Assembly: GCA_030539285.1 (NCBI GenBank)
Contig: JAUNSH010000001.1
Coordinates: forward strand, 56,482 to 120,481
DNA from: Eubacteriales bacterium
GTDB taxonomy: Bacteria > Bacillota > Clostridia > Oscillospirales > Oscillospiraceae
Length of the DNA stretch: 64,000 nucleotides
Reading direction: 5' to 3'
This document shows positions 24,168-31,443 of this stretch, one piece after another (position 1 is the first letter of the stretch; each line of letters starts with the position of its first letter). The notes beneath the pieces were generated by a model that was not told the DNA's origin, made no database searches, and saw only the letters and a list, made by a program, of their open reading frames with translations. Both the position numbers and the translations under genes were made by a program.

Positions 24168-24829
24168 AACTGCTGATGAATGCCGTTTTGAAGCTGGTTT
24201 CCGGGCTGCTGCTGACGGCTCTGCTGCTGTTCGCCCCCGCTGGGACCTGGCACTACCCCGGCGGCTGGCTGTTTTGTGGACTGCTGTTCGTGCCCATGCT
24301 GATTTTGGGGCTGGCTCTCTACTGGAAAGCCCCGGAGCTGCTGAAAAAACGGCTGAATACGAAAGAAACGGAAAAGGACCAGCAGGGTGTGATCGTCTTT
24401 TCCGTGGTCCTGTTCGTGGCGAGCTTTCTGGCGGCGGGTCTGGACTTCCGGTTCGGCTGGACCCATGTGCCCAAATGGCTGGTCTGGGCCGCCGCCGCTG
24501 TCCAGCTCGGCTCCTACGGCCTGTACGCCGAGGTGCTCCGGGAAAACGCCTACCTCTCCCGGACGGTAGAGGTGCAGGAGGGGCAGACTGTTATCGATAC
24601 CGGCCTGTACGGCATCGTCCGGCACCCCATGTACACCGCCACCATCCTCATGTGCCTGGCAATTCCCCTCGTACTTGGTTCCTGGATCAGCTTCGCTTTG
24701 ATGCTTCTTTACCCCGTCATTATTCTGTTCCGGATCCGGGGTGAGGAAGCCCTGCTGGAAGAGGGCCTGCCGGGCTACCGGGAATATAAAACCAAGGTCC
24801 GCTGGCGGTTGATCCCCTACCTCTGGTAA
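24164..24829 (+). CDS. Isoprenylcysteine carboxyl methyltransferase (ICMT)-family membrane protein
   Basis: A 221-residue membrane protein with about five helices. The C-terminal part has the ICMT/PEMT SAM-binding pattern: GLYGIVRHPMYTATIL, then RIRGEEALLEEGLPGYREYKTKVRWRLIPYLW. Bacterial members are SAM-dependent methyltransferases of unknown, probably lipid or small-molecule, substrates. It starts with GTG overlapping the flavodoxin stop. A strong terminator follows. Confidence 0.85.
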   Translation: MKLLMNAVLKLVSGLLLTALLLFAPAGTWHYPGGWLFCGLLFVPMLILGLALYWKAPELLKKRLNTKETEKDQQGVIVFSVVLFVASFLAAGLDFRFGWTHVPKWLVWAAAAVQLGSYGLYAEVLRENAYLSRTVEVQEGQTVIDTGLYGIVRHPMYTATILMCLAIPLVLGSWISFALMLLYPVIILFRIRGEEALLEEGLPGYREYKTKVRWRLIPYLW

Positions 24830-24851
24830 ACTTCCATTTCATAATAATGAA

Positions 24852-24889
24852 ACGGGCATCCATGATCTTTGAAGATCATGGATGCCCGT
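24852..24889. terminator. Bidirectional terminator between ICMT and response regulator genes
   Basis: Perfect 17-base-pair inverted repeat (arms beginning ACGGGCATCCATGATC) with a short loop, between two convergent genes. Confidence 0.85.
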
Positions 24890-24905
24890 ATTCCTATCTT
24901 TTCCG

Positions 24906-25655
24906 TCACAGCCTGTTCTCCCGAAAATCCCGGCGGTACTGGGAAGGCGTGACTCCCTCATTTTTCTTGAACACCTTGGTAAAGACCCGGTAGTCGCCGT
25001 AGCCGCACTGCTCTGCCACCTCCGCCACCGGCAGGTCAGTGGTCAGCAGCAGCTTTTTCGCTCGCTCCATGCGGATGCCCGTCAGGTAGGCAAGGAAGCC
25101 CACGCCGATCTCGCTCTTGAACAGCTGGCTGATGTACTGGGGATTCAGGTGGAATTCCTCCGCCAGCACACTCAGGCTCACGTCCTCCCCCATGTGCTCC
25201 TGCAAAAACCGGGTGATGGAAGTGATGGTGCGCTCCTCCTGAGCCTGCGGCTCCGGGGTCTCCAGCACCCGCCGCTCAAAGAGGGAGATTTTCAGGGTGT
25301 CAATGCAGCTGCCGAATTCCTCGTAATTCACGGGCTTGAGGATGTAGTCCGTGATTTGCAGCCGTAACGCCTGCTGGCAGTAGGAAAAATCGTCGTATCC
25401 GGACACGATGACGAAAGCGATGTTCGGATGCTTCACCCGACTGAGCTGGATGACCTTCAGGCCGTTCATGATGGGAATGTTGATGTCCATAATGACGATG
25501 TCCGGCTTCAGGGAATCGATTTTTCCCAACGCCTCCATTCCGTCGGCGGCCTCCCCCACCACCTGACAGTCGTGGGCTTCCCAGTCGAAGAGCTGCTTGA
25601 AGCCCTCCCGGATCATGATTTCGTCATCGACCAGCAGCACACGCAGCTTTTTCAT
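24906..25655 (-). CDS. Response regulator, YesN type (REC plus AraC HTH)
   Basis: A 249-residue response regulator. The N-terminal receiver domain has the acidic pair in LLVDDE, the phosphorylation aspartate in PDIVIMDINIPIMNG and the conserved lysine in DYILKPVNYEEFG. The C-terminal AraC-type domain has two helix-turn-helix units (LSVLAEEFHLNPQYISQLF and VAEVAEQCGYGDYRVFTKVFK). It overlaps the histidine kinase gene by 4 bases, and the pair forms a two-component system. There is no adjacent transporter, so the target is unknown. Confidence 0.92.
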   Translation of the reverse strand: MKKLRVLLVDDEIMIREGFKQLFDWEAHDCQVVGEAADGMEALGKIDSLKPDIVIMDINIPIMNGLKVIQLSRVKHPNIAFVIVSGYDDFSYCQQALRLQITDYILKPVNYEEFGSCIDTLKISLFERRVLETPEPQAQEERTITSITRFLQEHMGEDVSLSVLAEEFHLNPQYISQLFKSEIGVGFLAYLTGIRMERAKKLLLTTDLPVAEVAEQCGYGDYRVFTKVFKKNEGVTPSQYRRDFRENRL

Positions 25656-26959
25656 AGCGTTTCCTCCTCCTGTATGGGCAGCCGAAGGTGGGCCGTCACC
25701 CCGCCTGTTTCATTTTCCGTGTAGCTCAGGCCGCAGTCCCGGCCGCACAGGAGCTTGATGCGCTTCTGCACGTTCAGCACGCCGATGCTGTTGCCCTCCA
25801 ATTTCGCAGGCGTCTTGGCATAGTTGCGGAGCATCCCTTCCACCCGCTCTTTTTCTCCCCGGGCAAAACCGCTGCCGGTGTCACAAACCTGTATTTCGAA
25901 TTGCGTTTCATTCACTTTCAGGGCAGAAACCTTCACTAGGCCCTGATATCCCTTGTTTTTTAAGCCGTGGAGCAGACTGTTCTCCACAATGGGCTGCAAA
26001 ATGAAATTGGGCACCAACGTTTCCGACAGGTCCGGGTCAATGTCGTATTCCACCTCCAGCTGGGGATACCGGCTGCACATCAGCTCCATGTAGGCTTCCA
26101 GCAGTTCCAGCTCTTCATCCAGCGACACCATCTGCCTGTTGGTCTTCACGCTGAGCCGGAAGAAGTCCACCAGCCGCATCAGAAGGTCGGCAACCTCCTT
26201 GTCGCCGCTGAGCTGGGCGCGGATGCGGATGGAATCCAGCGTATTATAGAGGAAGTGGGGGTTGACTTGACTTTTCAGGTACAGCATGGACATTTTCTGC
26301 TCCGTCAGTTCTCCCCGCAGAATGGCTGGATTTTCCAGCGTCAGGTAGAAGGCCATGGTCATAAGGGTCAGACCCATACCGCTGATGAGCCAGGTGTGGT
26401 TGATGGCCTGTAAAACCGTGACCCCCAGTTGAACAGTCAGGGCGAAAGCAATGACTCCCCGCTTCTGCGTGTCCAGCTCCTTCCAGTTCCCCAGCAGCAG
26501 CACCACGCACAGAATGAGATAATACAGAACACTTAAGTAGCACACCACCACATGGATGCCGTCGGAGTAGTTGCCTTTGGGGGTCTGGGCATAGTGGATC
26601 GGCAGCAGAAGATCGCCCACCAAAGCCGCCAGCAGGAACGCTTTCGCCGCCCGGTCCAGCCGCCGGGGCCTGCCCGTCTCCTCCTCCACCAGGATGGAGA
26701 TGTACTGGTAGAACAGAAACACCGCCAGCACCATGGAGCCGATGAAGGCCCGGTGGAGCTGGTCGTTGAGCAGCACCGGCACCGTGTCCAGATGGTTCAC
26801 CGTGTAGACCGTGGCAGCATCAAAGAGCAGATGGATCTGCAGAACGATCAGCAGCAGGGAAAAGGTCTGGTGCAGGGCGGTATTTCTGCGCTCCGTGGAA
26901 AAGTACATATACCCCACCAGCACCAGAATCAGAAACAGGGCGATCTCCATTCGCAGCAT
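25652..26959 (-). CDS. Sensor histidine kinase, LytS/YesM-like with multi-pass membrane domain
   Basis: A 435-residue kinase. Residues 1-210 form about six or seven membrane helices without a large extracellular domain. Then come the His_kinase motif LKSQVNPHFLYNTLDSIRIRA with the phosphorylated histidine, FILQPIVENSLLHGLKNKG (N box), and VCDTGSGF with a following glycine-rich part (G boxes). The signal would be membrane-embedded or small. AAAGGAGGGG precedes the ATG. The kinase and regulator genes overlap by 4 bases. Confidence 0.9.
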   Translation of the reverse strand: MLRMEIALFLILVLVGYMYFSTERRNTALHQTFSLLLIVLQIHLLFDAATVYTVNHLDTVPVLLNDQLHRAFIGSMVLAVFLFYQYISILVEEETGRPRRLDRAAKAFLLAALVGDLLLPIHYAQTPKGNYSDGIHVVVCYLSVLYYLILCVVLLLGNWKELDTQKRGVIAFALTVQLGVTVLQAINHTWLISGMGLTLMTMAFYLTLENPAILRGELTEQKMSMLYLKSQVNPHFLYNTLDSIRIRAQLSGDKEVADLLMRLVDFFRLSVKTNRQMVSLDEELELLEAYMELMCSRYPQLEVEYDIDPDLSETLVPNFILQPIVENSLLHGLKNKGYQGLVKVSALKVNETQFEIQVCDTGSGFARGEKERVEGMLRNYAKTPAKLEGNSIGVLNVQKRIKLLCGRDCGLSYTENETGGVTAHLRLPIQEEETL

Positions 26960-27074
26960 GGGCAGTCCCCTCCTTTATGCTTCTATTGTAACGGAAAACG
27001 GTGACGGCGGATAGAGGGTATTTCCATAAAAATGTGTCTTTTTTTCAGGTTACCCGAACCTCCATAATCGCCAC

Positions 27075-27103
27075 TTGACATTTATATCGGGCGGCGATAT
27101 ACT
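27075..27103 (+). promoter_or_regulatory. Sigma-A promoter of padR-DUF2812 operon
   Basis: TTGACA (27075-27080), 17-base spacer, TATACT (27098-27103). The spacer and -10 box are occupied by an operator-like palindrome, so a bound repressor would block RNA polymerase. Confidence 0.8.
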
Positions 27104-27132
27104 AATGCCACGATATATCGATTTCCGATATA
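27083..27132 (+). promoter_or_regulatory. Twin PadR-type operators (TATATCG-N5-CGATATA)
   Basis: Two palindromes with identical arms: 27083-27101 (spacer GGCGG) and 27114-27132 (spacer ATTTC). Their centres are 31 bases apart, about three helical turns. The first covers the promoter spacer and most of the -10 box; the second lies in the leader next to the AGGAGG ribosome binding site. They directly precede a padR gene, so autorepression is the natural reading. Confidence 0.75.
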
Positions 27133-27148
27133 AAAGGAGGCACCATTT

Positions 27149-27469
27149 TTGAACGACAATCCCGTATTGACCGAGTCCACCTACTATATCTTATTGTCCC
27201 TGTACACTCCCCAGCACGGCTACGGCATCATGCAGCGCACGGAAGCCCTGTCCGGCGGGCGGGTAAGGCTGGCGGCGGGCACCCTGTACGGCGCGCTGAC
27301 TTCCCTGTGCGACAAGGGATGGATCAAACCGCTGCCCATCGCTGCGGACAGCCGCAAAAAGGAATACTGTCTCACCGAAAAGGGGCTGGAAGTGCTGAAA
27401 AATGAATTAAACCGCCTGCGCCAGCTGGTTGCCAACGGCGAGACGGTTCTGAAGGAGGAAAACGCATGA
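27149..27469 (+). CDS. PadR family transcriptional regulator
   Basis: A 106-residue winged-helix regulator. It has the PadR core TYYILLSLYTPQHGYGIMQRTEAL, the GRVRLAAGTLYGALTSLCDKGWI recognition region, and the wing RKKEYCLTEKGLEVLKNEL. The start is TTG, 8 bases after a perfect AGGAGG; no ATG is better placed. It overlaps the DUF2812 gene by 4 bases. PadR proteins are usually autorepressors that release DNA on binding small, often lipophilic, molecules; the twin palindromes upstream fit this. Confidence 0.93.
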   Translation: MNDNPVLTESTYYILLSLYTPQHGYGIMQRTEALSGGRVRLAAGTLYGALTSLCDKGWIKPLPIAADSRKKEYCLTEKGLEVLKNELNRLRQLVANGETVLKEENA

Positions 27470-27975
27470 AAGAGGAAAAAGTGATCCACAGATGGTTCTG
27501 GGTTTGGAATTTTGAAAAGGAAGAACGCTGGCTCAACACCATGGCCCAGTCCGGCTGGGCGCTGACCAAGGTTGGCTTCTGCACCTACCACTTTGTCCCC
27601 TGCCAGCCCGGAGAATACACCGTAAGACTGGAAATGCACGAGCCGGACAAGGACTATTTGCAGTTCATGCAGGATATCGGCGCGGAATACGTTGGGCGCA
27701 TGGTACAGTGGGTGTACTTTCGGCGCAAAGCGGAGCTGGGGCAATTTGACCTTTTCTCCGATCTGGATTCCAAGATCGGCCACCTGAGAAAGATCGGCAG
27801 AACCCTCGCCATCATCGGCGGGGCCAACCTGCTGATCGGCCTGATCAACAGCTTGGGTGCCGTCAGTATCGGATGGCTGAATCTGCTGTGCGCCACCCTG
27901 CTGATGTACGCCCTGGGCCGCATCCACGGAAAGATGGAATCGCTGGAAAAGGACCAGCTGCTGCTGGAAGCCTGA
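27466..27975 (+). CDS. DUF2812 domain membrane protein
   Basis: A 169-residue protein. Its N-terminal half matches DUF2812: IHRWFWVWNFEKEERWLNTMAQSGW, then GFCTYHFVPCQPGEYTVRLEM. The C-terminal half has two membrane helices (TLAIIGGANLLIGLINSL and LNLLCATLLMYALG) and a charged tail. PadR-DUF2812 pairs are common in Clostridia; the membrane partner is presumed to be the controlled effector, perhaps in envelope stress, but its activity is unknown. It is translationally coupled to padR (ATGA). Confidence 0.87.
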   Translation: MKEEKVIHRWFWVWNFEKEERWLNTMAQSGWALTKVGFCTYHFVPCQPGEYTVRLEMHEPDKDYLQFMQDIGAEYVGRMVQWVYFRRKAELGQFDLFSDLDSKIGHLRKIGRTLAIIGGANLLIGLINSLGAVSIGWLNLLCATLLMYALGRIHGKMESLEKDQLLLEA

Positions 27976-27980
27976 CGCAC

Positions 27981-28056
27981 CGTAGGGGCGGGTCAGTGAC
28001 CCGCCCGTCCGCGTAAGCGGCTGCCGCCGAAGGGCGGGTCACTGACCCGCCCCTAC
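27981..28056. repeat. Family A palindromic repeat (CGTAGGGGCGGGTCA...TGACCCGCCCCTAC)
   Basis: A 76-base element with hairpin-forming ends, GGGCGGGTCA/TGACCCGCCC at each side, and inverted outer ends CGTAGGGGCG and CGCCCCTAC. It lies between the DUF2812 stop and the terminator of the reverse-strand small peptide gene. The closest relative is at 56084-56158. Confidence 0.7.
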
Positions 28057-28063
28057 AAAAATT

Positions 28064-28086
28064 TGGGCACCCCAGTGGGGTGCCCC
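28064..28086 (-). terminator. Terminator of small Cys/Asn-rich peptide gene
   Basis: Arms GGGCACCCC and GGGGTGCCC with a short loop. On the reverse strand the hairpin is followed by AAATTTTTG, and it lies 9 bases after the peptide stop. Confidence 0.75.
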
Positions 28087-28094
28087 GTTTGCGT

Positions 28095-28235
28095 TTAGCA
28101 GCAGCCGCAGTTATTGTTGTTGTCGCAGCCGTTCCAGCCCCAGTTGTTGCCGCAGTTGCAGAACAGCAGGATCAGAATGATGATCCACCACCAGTTGTTG
28201 TTCAGGCAGCCGCACAGACCGTTATTGTTGCACAT
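28095..28235 (-). CDS. 46-residue Cys/Asn/Trp-rich single-helix peptide, unknown function
   Basis: The peptide has 9 cysteines, 14 asparagines and 5 tryptophans. Residues 15-25 (WWWIIILILLF) form a short membrane helix flanked by Cys- and Asn-rich ends, CNNNGLCGCLNNN and CGCC at the C-terminus. The ATG at 28235 is chosen because GGAGG lies just upstream; an in-frame ATG at 28280 would add 15 unrelated residues. It has its own terminator. It was not recognised as a named family. It recalls small membrane or spore-coat-associated peptides of Firmicutes, but only by composition. The good ribosome binding site and terminator suggest it is real. Confidence 0.72.
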   Translation of the reverse strand: MCNNNGLCGCLNNNWWWIIILILLFCNCGNNWGWNGCDNNNNCGCC

Positions 28236-28314
28236 AGAAATACCTCCGAATTTTGGATGTTTCTGAGCTTCACCGCTCATTCCATGTTATTCGGAAAGCG
28301 TTTTTTTGTGCGCC

Positions 28315-29007
28315 TTACAGTGCCCGCAGGGCATCCACCAGGGCGGTTTTTCCGGCGGTCTTCTCGTCCTTTTGCTTGATGACCCGGGCGGGACAGCCTG
28401 CCACCACGGTGTTGGGTTCCACGTCGCCCACCACGATGGCACCGGCGGCCACCACCGCGTCATGGCCGATGCGGCAGCCCTCAATGACCACGGCGTTAGC
28501 GCCGATCAGCACGTTGTCCTCCACGATAACGGGGGTAGCGGAGGCAGGCTCTACGACACCCGCCAGCACCGCGCCGGCACCCACGTGGCAGTTCTTGCCC
28601 ACGGTGGCCCGGCCGCCCAGCACCGCGCCCATGTCGATCATGGTGCCCTCACCGATGACCGCGCCGATATTGATGACCGCGCCCATCATGATGACGGCGT
28701 TTTTCCCGATCTCCACCTGCTCCCGGATGATGGCACCCGGCTCGATGCGGGCGGGGATGTCCTTCAGGTCCAGCATGGGGATAGCGGAGTTGCGGCAATC
28801 GTTCTCAATTTCCAGATGTTCAAATTCATTGGCTTCCAGTACGGGCTTTACGTCCTTCCAGTCGCCGAAGACGATCTTGCAGCCCTGACCCGCGGGGAAT
28901 TCCCGGCAGTTCGGGAAAGAGACGGGGGCTTTCTCCCAGACGTAGACCTTCACCGGGGTCTTCTTCTCAGAGGTGCGGATGTATTCGATGATTTCCTGTG
29001 CGTTCAT
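28315..29007 (-). CDS. dapH: 2,3,4,5-tetrahydropyridine-2,6-dicarboxylate N-acetyltransferase
   Basis: Acetylates tetrahydrodipicolinate with acetyl-CoA, the entry to the acetylase branch of diaminopimelate/lysine synthesis. The 230-residue length is typical of DapH. It has an N-terminal alpha/beta domain ([19 protein letters not shown]) and a C-terminal left-handed beta-helix with hexapeptide repeats, such as [20 protein letters not shown] and [19 protein letters not shown] precedes the ATG. It is divergent from the deacetylase and aminotransferase genes of the same branch. Confidence 0.95.
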   Translation of the reverse strand: MNAQEIIEYIRTSEKKTPVKVYVWEKAPVSFPNCREFPAGQGCKIVFGDWKDVKPVLEANEFEHLEIENDCRNSAIPMLDLKDIPARIEPGAIIREQVEIGKNAVIMMGAVINIGAVIGEGTMIDMGAVLGGRATVGKNCHVGAGAVLAGVVEPASATPVIVEDNVLIGANAVVIEGCRIGHDAVVAAGAIVVGDVEPNTVVAGCPARVIKQKDEKTAGKTALVDALRAL

Positions 29008-29039
29008 ATCGTAACTCTCCTTATTTAGTATTACCTAAA

Positions 29040-29068
29040 ATTCTATCATTATTTGGTCAGAATGACAA
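29040..29068 (-). promoter_or_regulatory. Probable dapH promoter
   Basis: Reverse-strand TTGTCA (29068-29063), 17-base spacer, TAGAAT (29045-29040). Its -35 box lies 9 bases from the -35 box of the divergent dapL promoter, so the two promoters are back to back. Confidence 0.6.
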
Positions 29069-29077
29069 GAAGAAAAA

Positions 29078-29106
29078 TTGACAGGCCGGGCACTTTGCCG
29101 TATAAT
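29078..29106 (+). promoter_or_regulatory. Sigma-A promoter of dapL-patA operon
   Basis: TTGACA (29078-29083), 17-base spacer, TATAAT (29101-29106): full consensus, 23 bases before the start codon. Confidence 0.8.
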
Positions 29107-29129
29107 CTTACCCAAAAGGAGGGGTGGAC

Positions 29130-30218
29130 ATGACCATTCGTGATGACCGGCGGGCGCTGCACCGGATCCCGGAGCTGGATAAATCTCTGCCGGAGACCTT
29201 TGCGTATCTCCATCAAGCGCTGTTGGGGCTGAACTGCCGGGTATTTTCGCCGGTGGCGGGCAGTCTTTGCGCTTTTTTTGATTTTGGACAAGCGGATGCC
29301 ATCGCATTCCGGGCCGATGCGGACGCTCTGCCCATTGCGGAAAAGACTGGGGCGGAGTATTCCTCCCGGCATCCGGGCTGTATGCACGCCTGCGGCCACG
29401 ACGGGCACATGGCGATCTTGCTGGAGCTGGCCCGCCGTCTGAGCAAAAAAAGCGGCCTGCCCCACAACGTGCTGCTGGTATTCCAGAGTGCCGAGGAAAC
29501 TACTGGTGGAGCAAAGGACATCTGTGGCAGCGGCGTGTTTATGCAATATCATGTGAAAGCCATCTTCGGCCTACACCTGTGGCCCGGACTGGAAGCGGGC
29601 GAGATCGCAAGCCGGCGGCAGGAGCTGATGGCCCGTTCCTGTGAGGTAAACGTGGACATCTACGGAAAGTCCGCCCACATCGCCAAGGCAGCCGAGGGCG
29701 TGGATGCCCTGATGGCTGGCATGGAATTCTATCAGAAAGCCATGGAAATGGAAGGGAAGCTCCCCGATTCTGTATTCCGCCTGCTGAAATTCGGCAAATT
29801 CCAGAGCGGCACCGTCCGCAACGCCCTGTCCGCCCACACCCACATGGAGGGCTCCCTCCGGGCCTTTCAGGACGAGGTGTTCGATGGACTGGCGGCAGGA
29901 CTGGCAGAAATCGGCAAGGCTGTGGAGGAACAACACGGCTGCAGCGTGAAGCTCCACCTCAGCGACGGCTATCCTGCGGTGATGAATCCGCCTGAATTAT
30001 ATGACCGGGTGGGAAAGGCCCTCCCCTTCCGGGAGCTGGAAAGCCCCAGCATGACCGCCGAGGATTTTTCCTGGTATCAAAAGACCCTTCCGGGCCTGTT
30101 TTTCTTCCTGGGGCTGGGAGATGTGCCCGCCCTGCATACCGATACCTTCGATTTTGACGAAACCATTCTTCTGAAAGGCGCTGATTTCTTCGAAAAATTG
30201 GCGGAAACTGCCTTATGA
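29130..30218 (+). CDS. dapL: M20 family amidohydrolase, probable N-acetyldiaminopimelate deacetylase
   Basis: A 362-residue metal-dependent hydrolase of the M20 family. It shows CGHDGHMAILLELA, the conserved Cys/His-Asp-Gly-His metal site, and EETTGGAKDICGSGVF with the catalytic glutamate, then GLHLWPGLEAGEI. M20D members include hippurate and indole-acetyl-amino-acid hydrolases, but the position between dapH and patA points to N-acetyl-LL-diaminopimelate deacetylase. A GTG 6 bases upstream is in frame; AGGAGG is better spaced to the ATG at 29130. The stop overlaps the patA start. Confidence 0.88.
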   Translation: MTIRDDRRALHRIPELDKSLPETFAYLHQALLGLNCRVFSPVAGSLCAFFDFGQADAIAFRADADALPIAEKTGAEYSSRHPGCMHACGHDGHMAILLELARRLSKKSGLPHNVLLVFQSAEETTGGAKDICGSGVFMQYHVKAIFGLHLWPGLEAGEIASRRQELMARSCEVNVDIYGKSAHIAKAAEGVDALMAGMEFYQKAMEMEGKLPDSVFRLLKFGKFQSGTVRNALSAHTHMEGSLRAFQDEVFDGLAAGLAEIGKAVEEQHGCSVKLHLSDGYPAVMNPPELYDRVGKALPFRELESPSMTAEDFSWYQKTLPGLFFFLGLGDVPALHTDTFDFDETILLKGADFFEKLAETAL

Positions 30219-31363
30219 TCCCATTAAACCAGAACTTATCCACCCTGAAACGCAGCGCCATCCGGGTGTACACCAATCTGGCGAAGGAAGTCCCCGGATG
30301 TGTTATGTTAACCATCGGAGAGCCGGATTTCGATACTCCGGAGGAAATTAAAGCGGCTGCCGCCGCGTCTCTCGCCGCGAATCAGACCCACTACGCCCCC
30401 AATCAGGGCACCGCTGCCCTGCGCAGTGCTGTTGCGGACTTCGAAACCCGCCGGGGCCACGCCGTCACGCCGGAGCAGGTGCTCATCACCGTGGGGGCAA
30501 CCCACGCCCTGTTCACCGCCTTGTTCGGCATCCTGAACCCCGGCGAGGAGGTCATCGTCCCCACCCCCGGCTTTGGCCTGTACGAGACCATCGCCACAGT
30601 GGCCGGGGCAAAAACTGTCCATCTGGATGTGACAAAAACCGGGTTTCAAATCACAAAGGAAGCACTGGAAGCGGCCATTACGCCCAAAACCAAGGCAATT
30701 ATTCTCAATTCCCCCTGCAATCCCACCGGCGTTGTCCTGAGTGCACAGAGCGTGGCGAACGTCAAGGAAGCGGTACTGGGAAAGCCCATTTTTGTCATCA
30801 GCGACAATGTGTACAGCCAGTTGTCCGATGGAAGCTGCCCCGACCTGAGCCTTGACCCGGAGCTGCATGAGCAGCTGATCCTGTGCCAGAGCTTTAGCAA
30901 GCCCTACGCCATGACCGGCTGGCGCGTGGGCTATCTGACCTGCCCGGACTATGTGATGGACCGCCTCCTTCTGCTCAGCGCCGCGGAGATCGCCGCCGTG
31001 CCCACCTTTTTGCAGGAGGCGTGCGTGACCGCCCTGCAAAGCGATCCCAGCCCCATGCGGGACACCTACGCAAAACGCCGCGCCTACATCACCGCCCGCT
31101 TGCGGGACATGGGCCTGTCCTTCCCGGAACCGGAGGGGGCCTTCTATGTCTTCGTGGATATCCGAAAATTCCACATGGACAGTGCTGAATTCTGCACCCG
31201 GATGATCCGGGAAGCCGCCGTTGCCGCCGTACCGGGAAGCTGCTTCGGAAGCGAAGGCTATATCCGTCTGTCCTACTGCTGCTCCGATGCCGATCTGGAG
31301 AAGGGTATGGATCGGATGGAAGCGTTTATCCATACACTGACGGATGGATTTCCCCGTGGGTAA
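30215..31363 (+). CDS. patA: PLP-dependent aminotransferase, probable N-acetyl-LL-diaminopimelate aminotransferase
   Basis: A 382-residue class I/II aminotransferase. The pyridoxal-phosphate lysine lies in QSFSKPYAMTGWRVGYL; other family marks are LTIGEPDFDTPEEIK, ILNSPCNPTGVV and the C-terminal arginine region YIRLSYCCS. It is translationally coupled to the deacetylase gene (ATGA overlap) and opposite dapH, the same gene set as Bacillus ykuQ-ykuR-patA. Aspartate or aromatic aminotransferase activity is possible, but context favours the lysine pathway. Confidence 0.88.
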   Translation: MIPLNQNLSTLKRSAIRVYTNLAKEVPGCVMLTIGEPDFDTPEEIKAAAAASLAANQTHYAPNQGTAALRSAVADFETRRGHAVTPEQVLITVGATHALFTALFGILNPGEEVIVPTPGFGLYETIATVAGAKTVHLDVTKTGFQITKEALEAAITPKTKAIILNSPCNPTGVVLSAQSVANVKEAVLGKPIFVISDNVYSQLSDGSCPDLSLDPELHEQLILCQSFSKPYAMTGWRVGYLTCPDYVMDRLLLLSAAEIAAVPTFLQEACVTALQSDPSPMRDTYAKRRAYITARLRDMGLSFPEPEGAFYVFVDIRKFHMDSAEFCTRMIREAAVAAVPGSCFGSEGYIRLSYCCSDADLEKGMDRMEAFIHTLTDGFPRG

Positions 31364-31386
31364 TCATTTGAATACCTCTTCCGGTG

Positions 31387-31422
31387 AAAAGCCAGAGTGC
31401 AAATACGCACTCTGGCTTTTTC
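31387..31422. terminator. Bidirectional terminator between patA and sugar permease genes
   Basis: Arms AAAAGCCAGAGTGC and GCACTCTGGCTTTT with a 7-base loop, A-rich on one side and T-rich on the other, between convergent operons. Confidence 0.85.
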
Positions 31423-31443
31423 TATAAAAATTCGGGAAACGGA

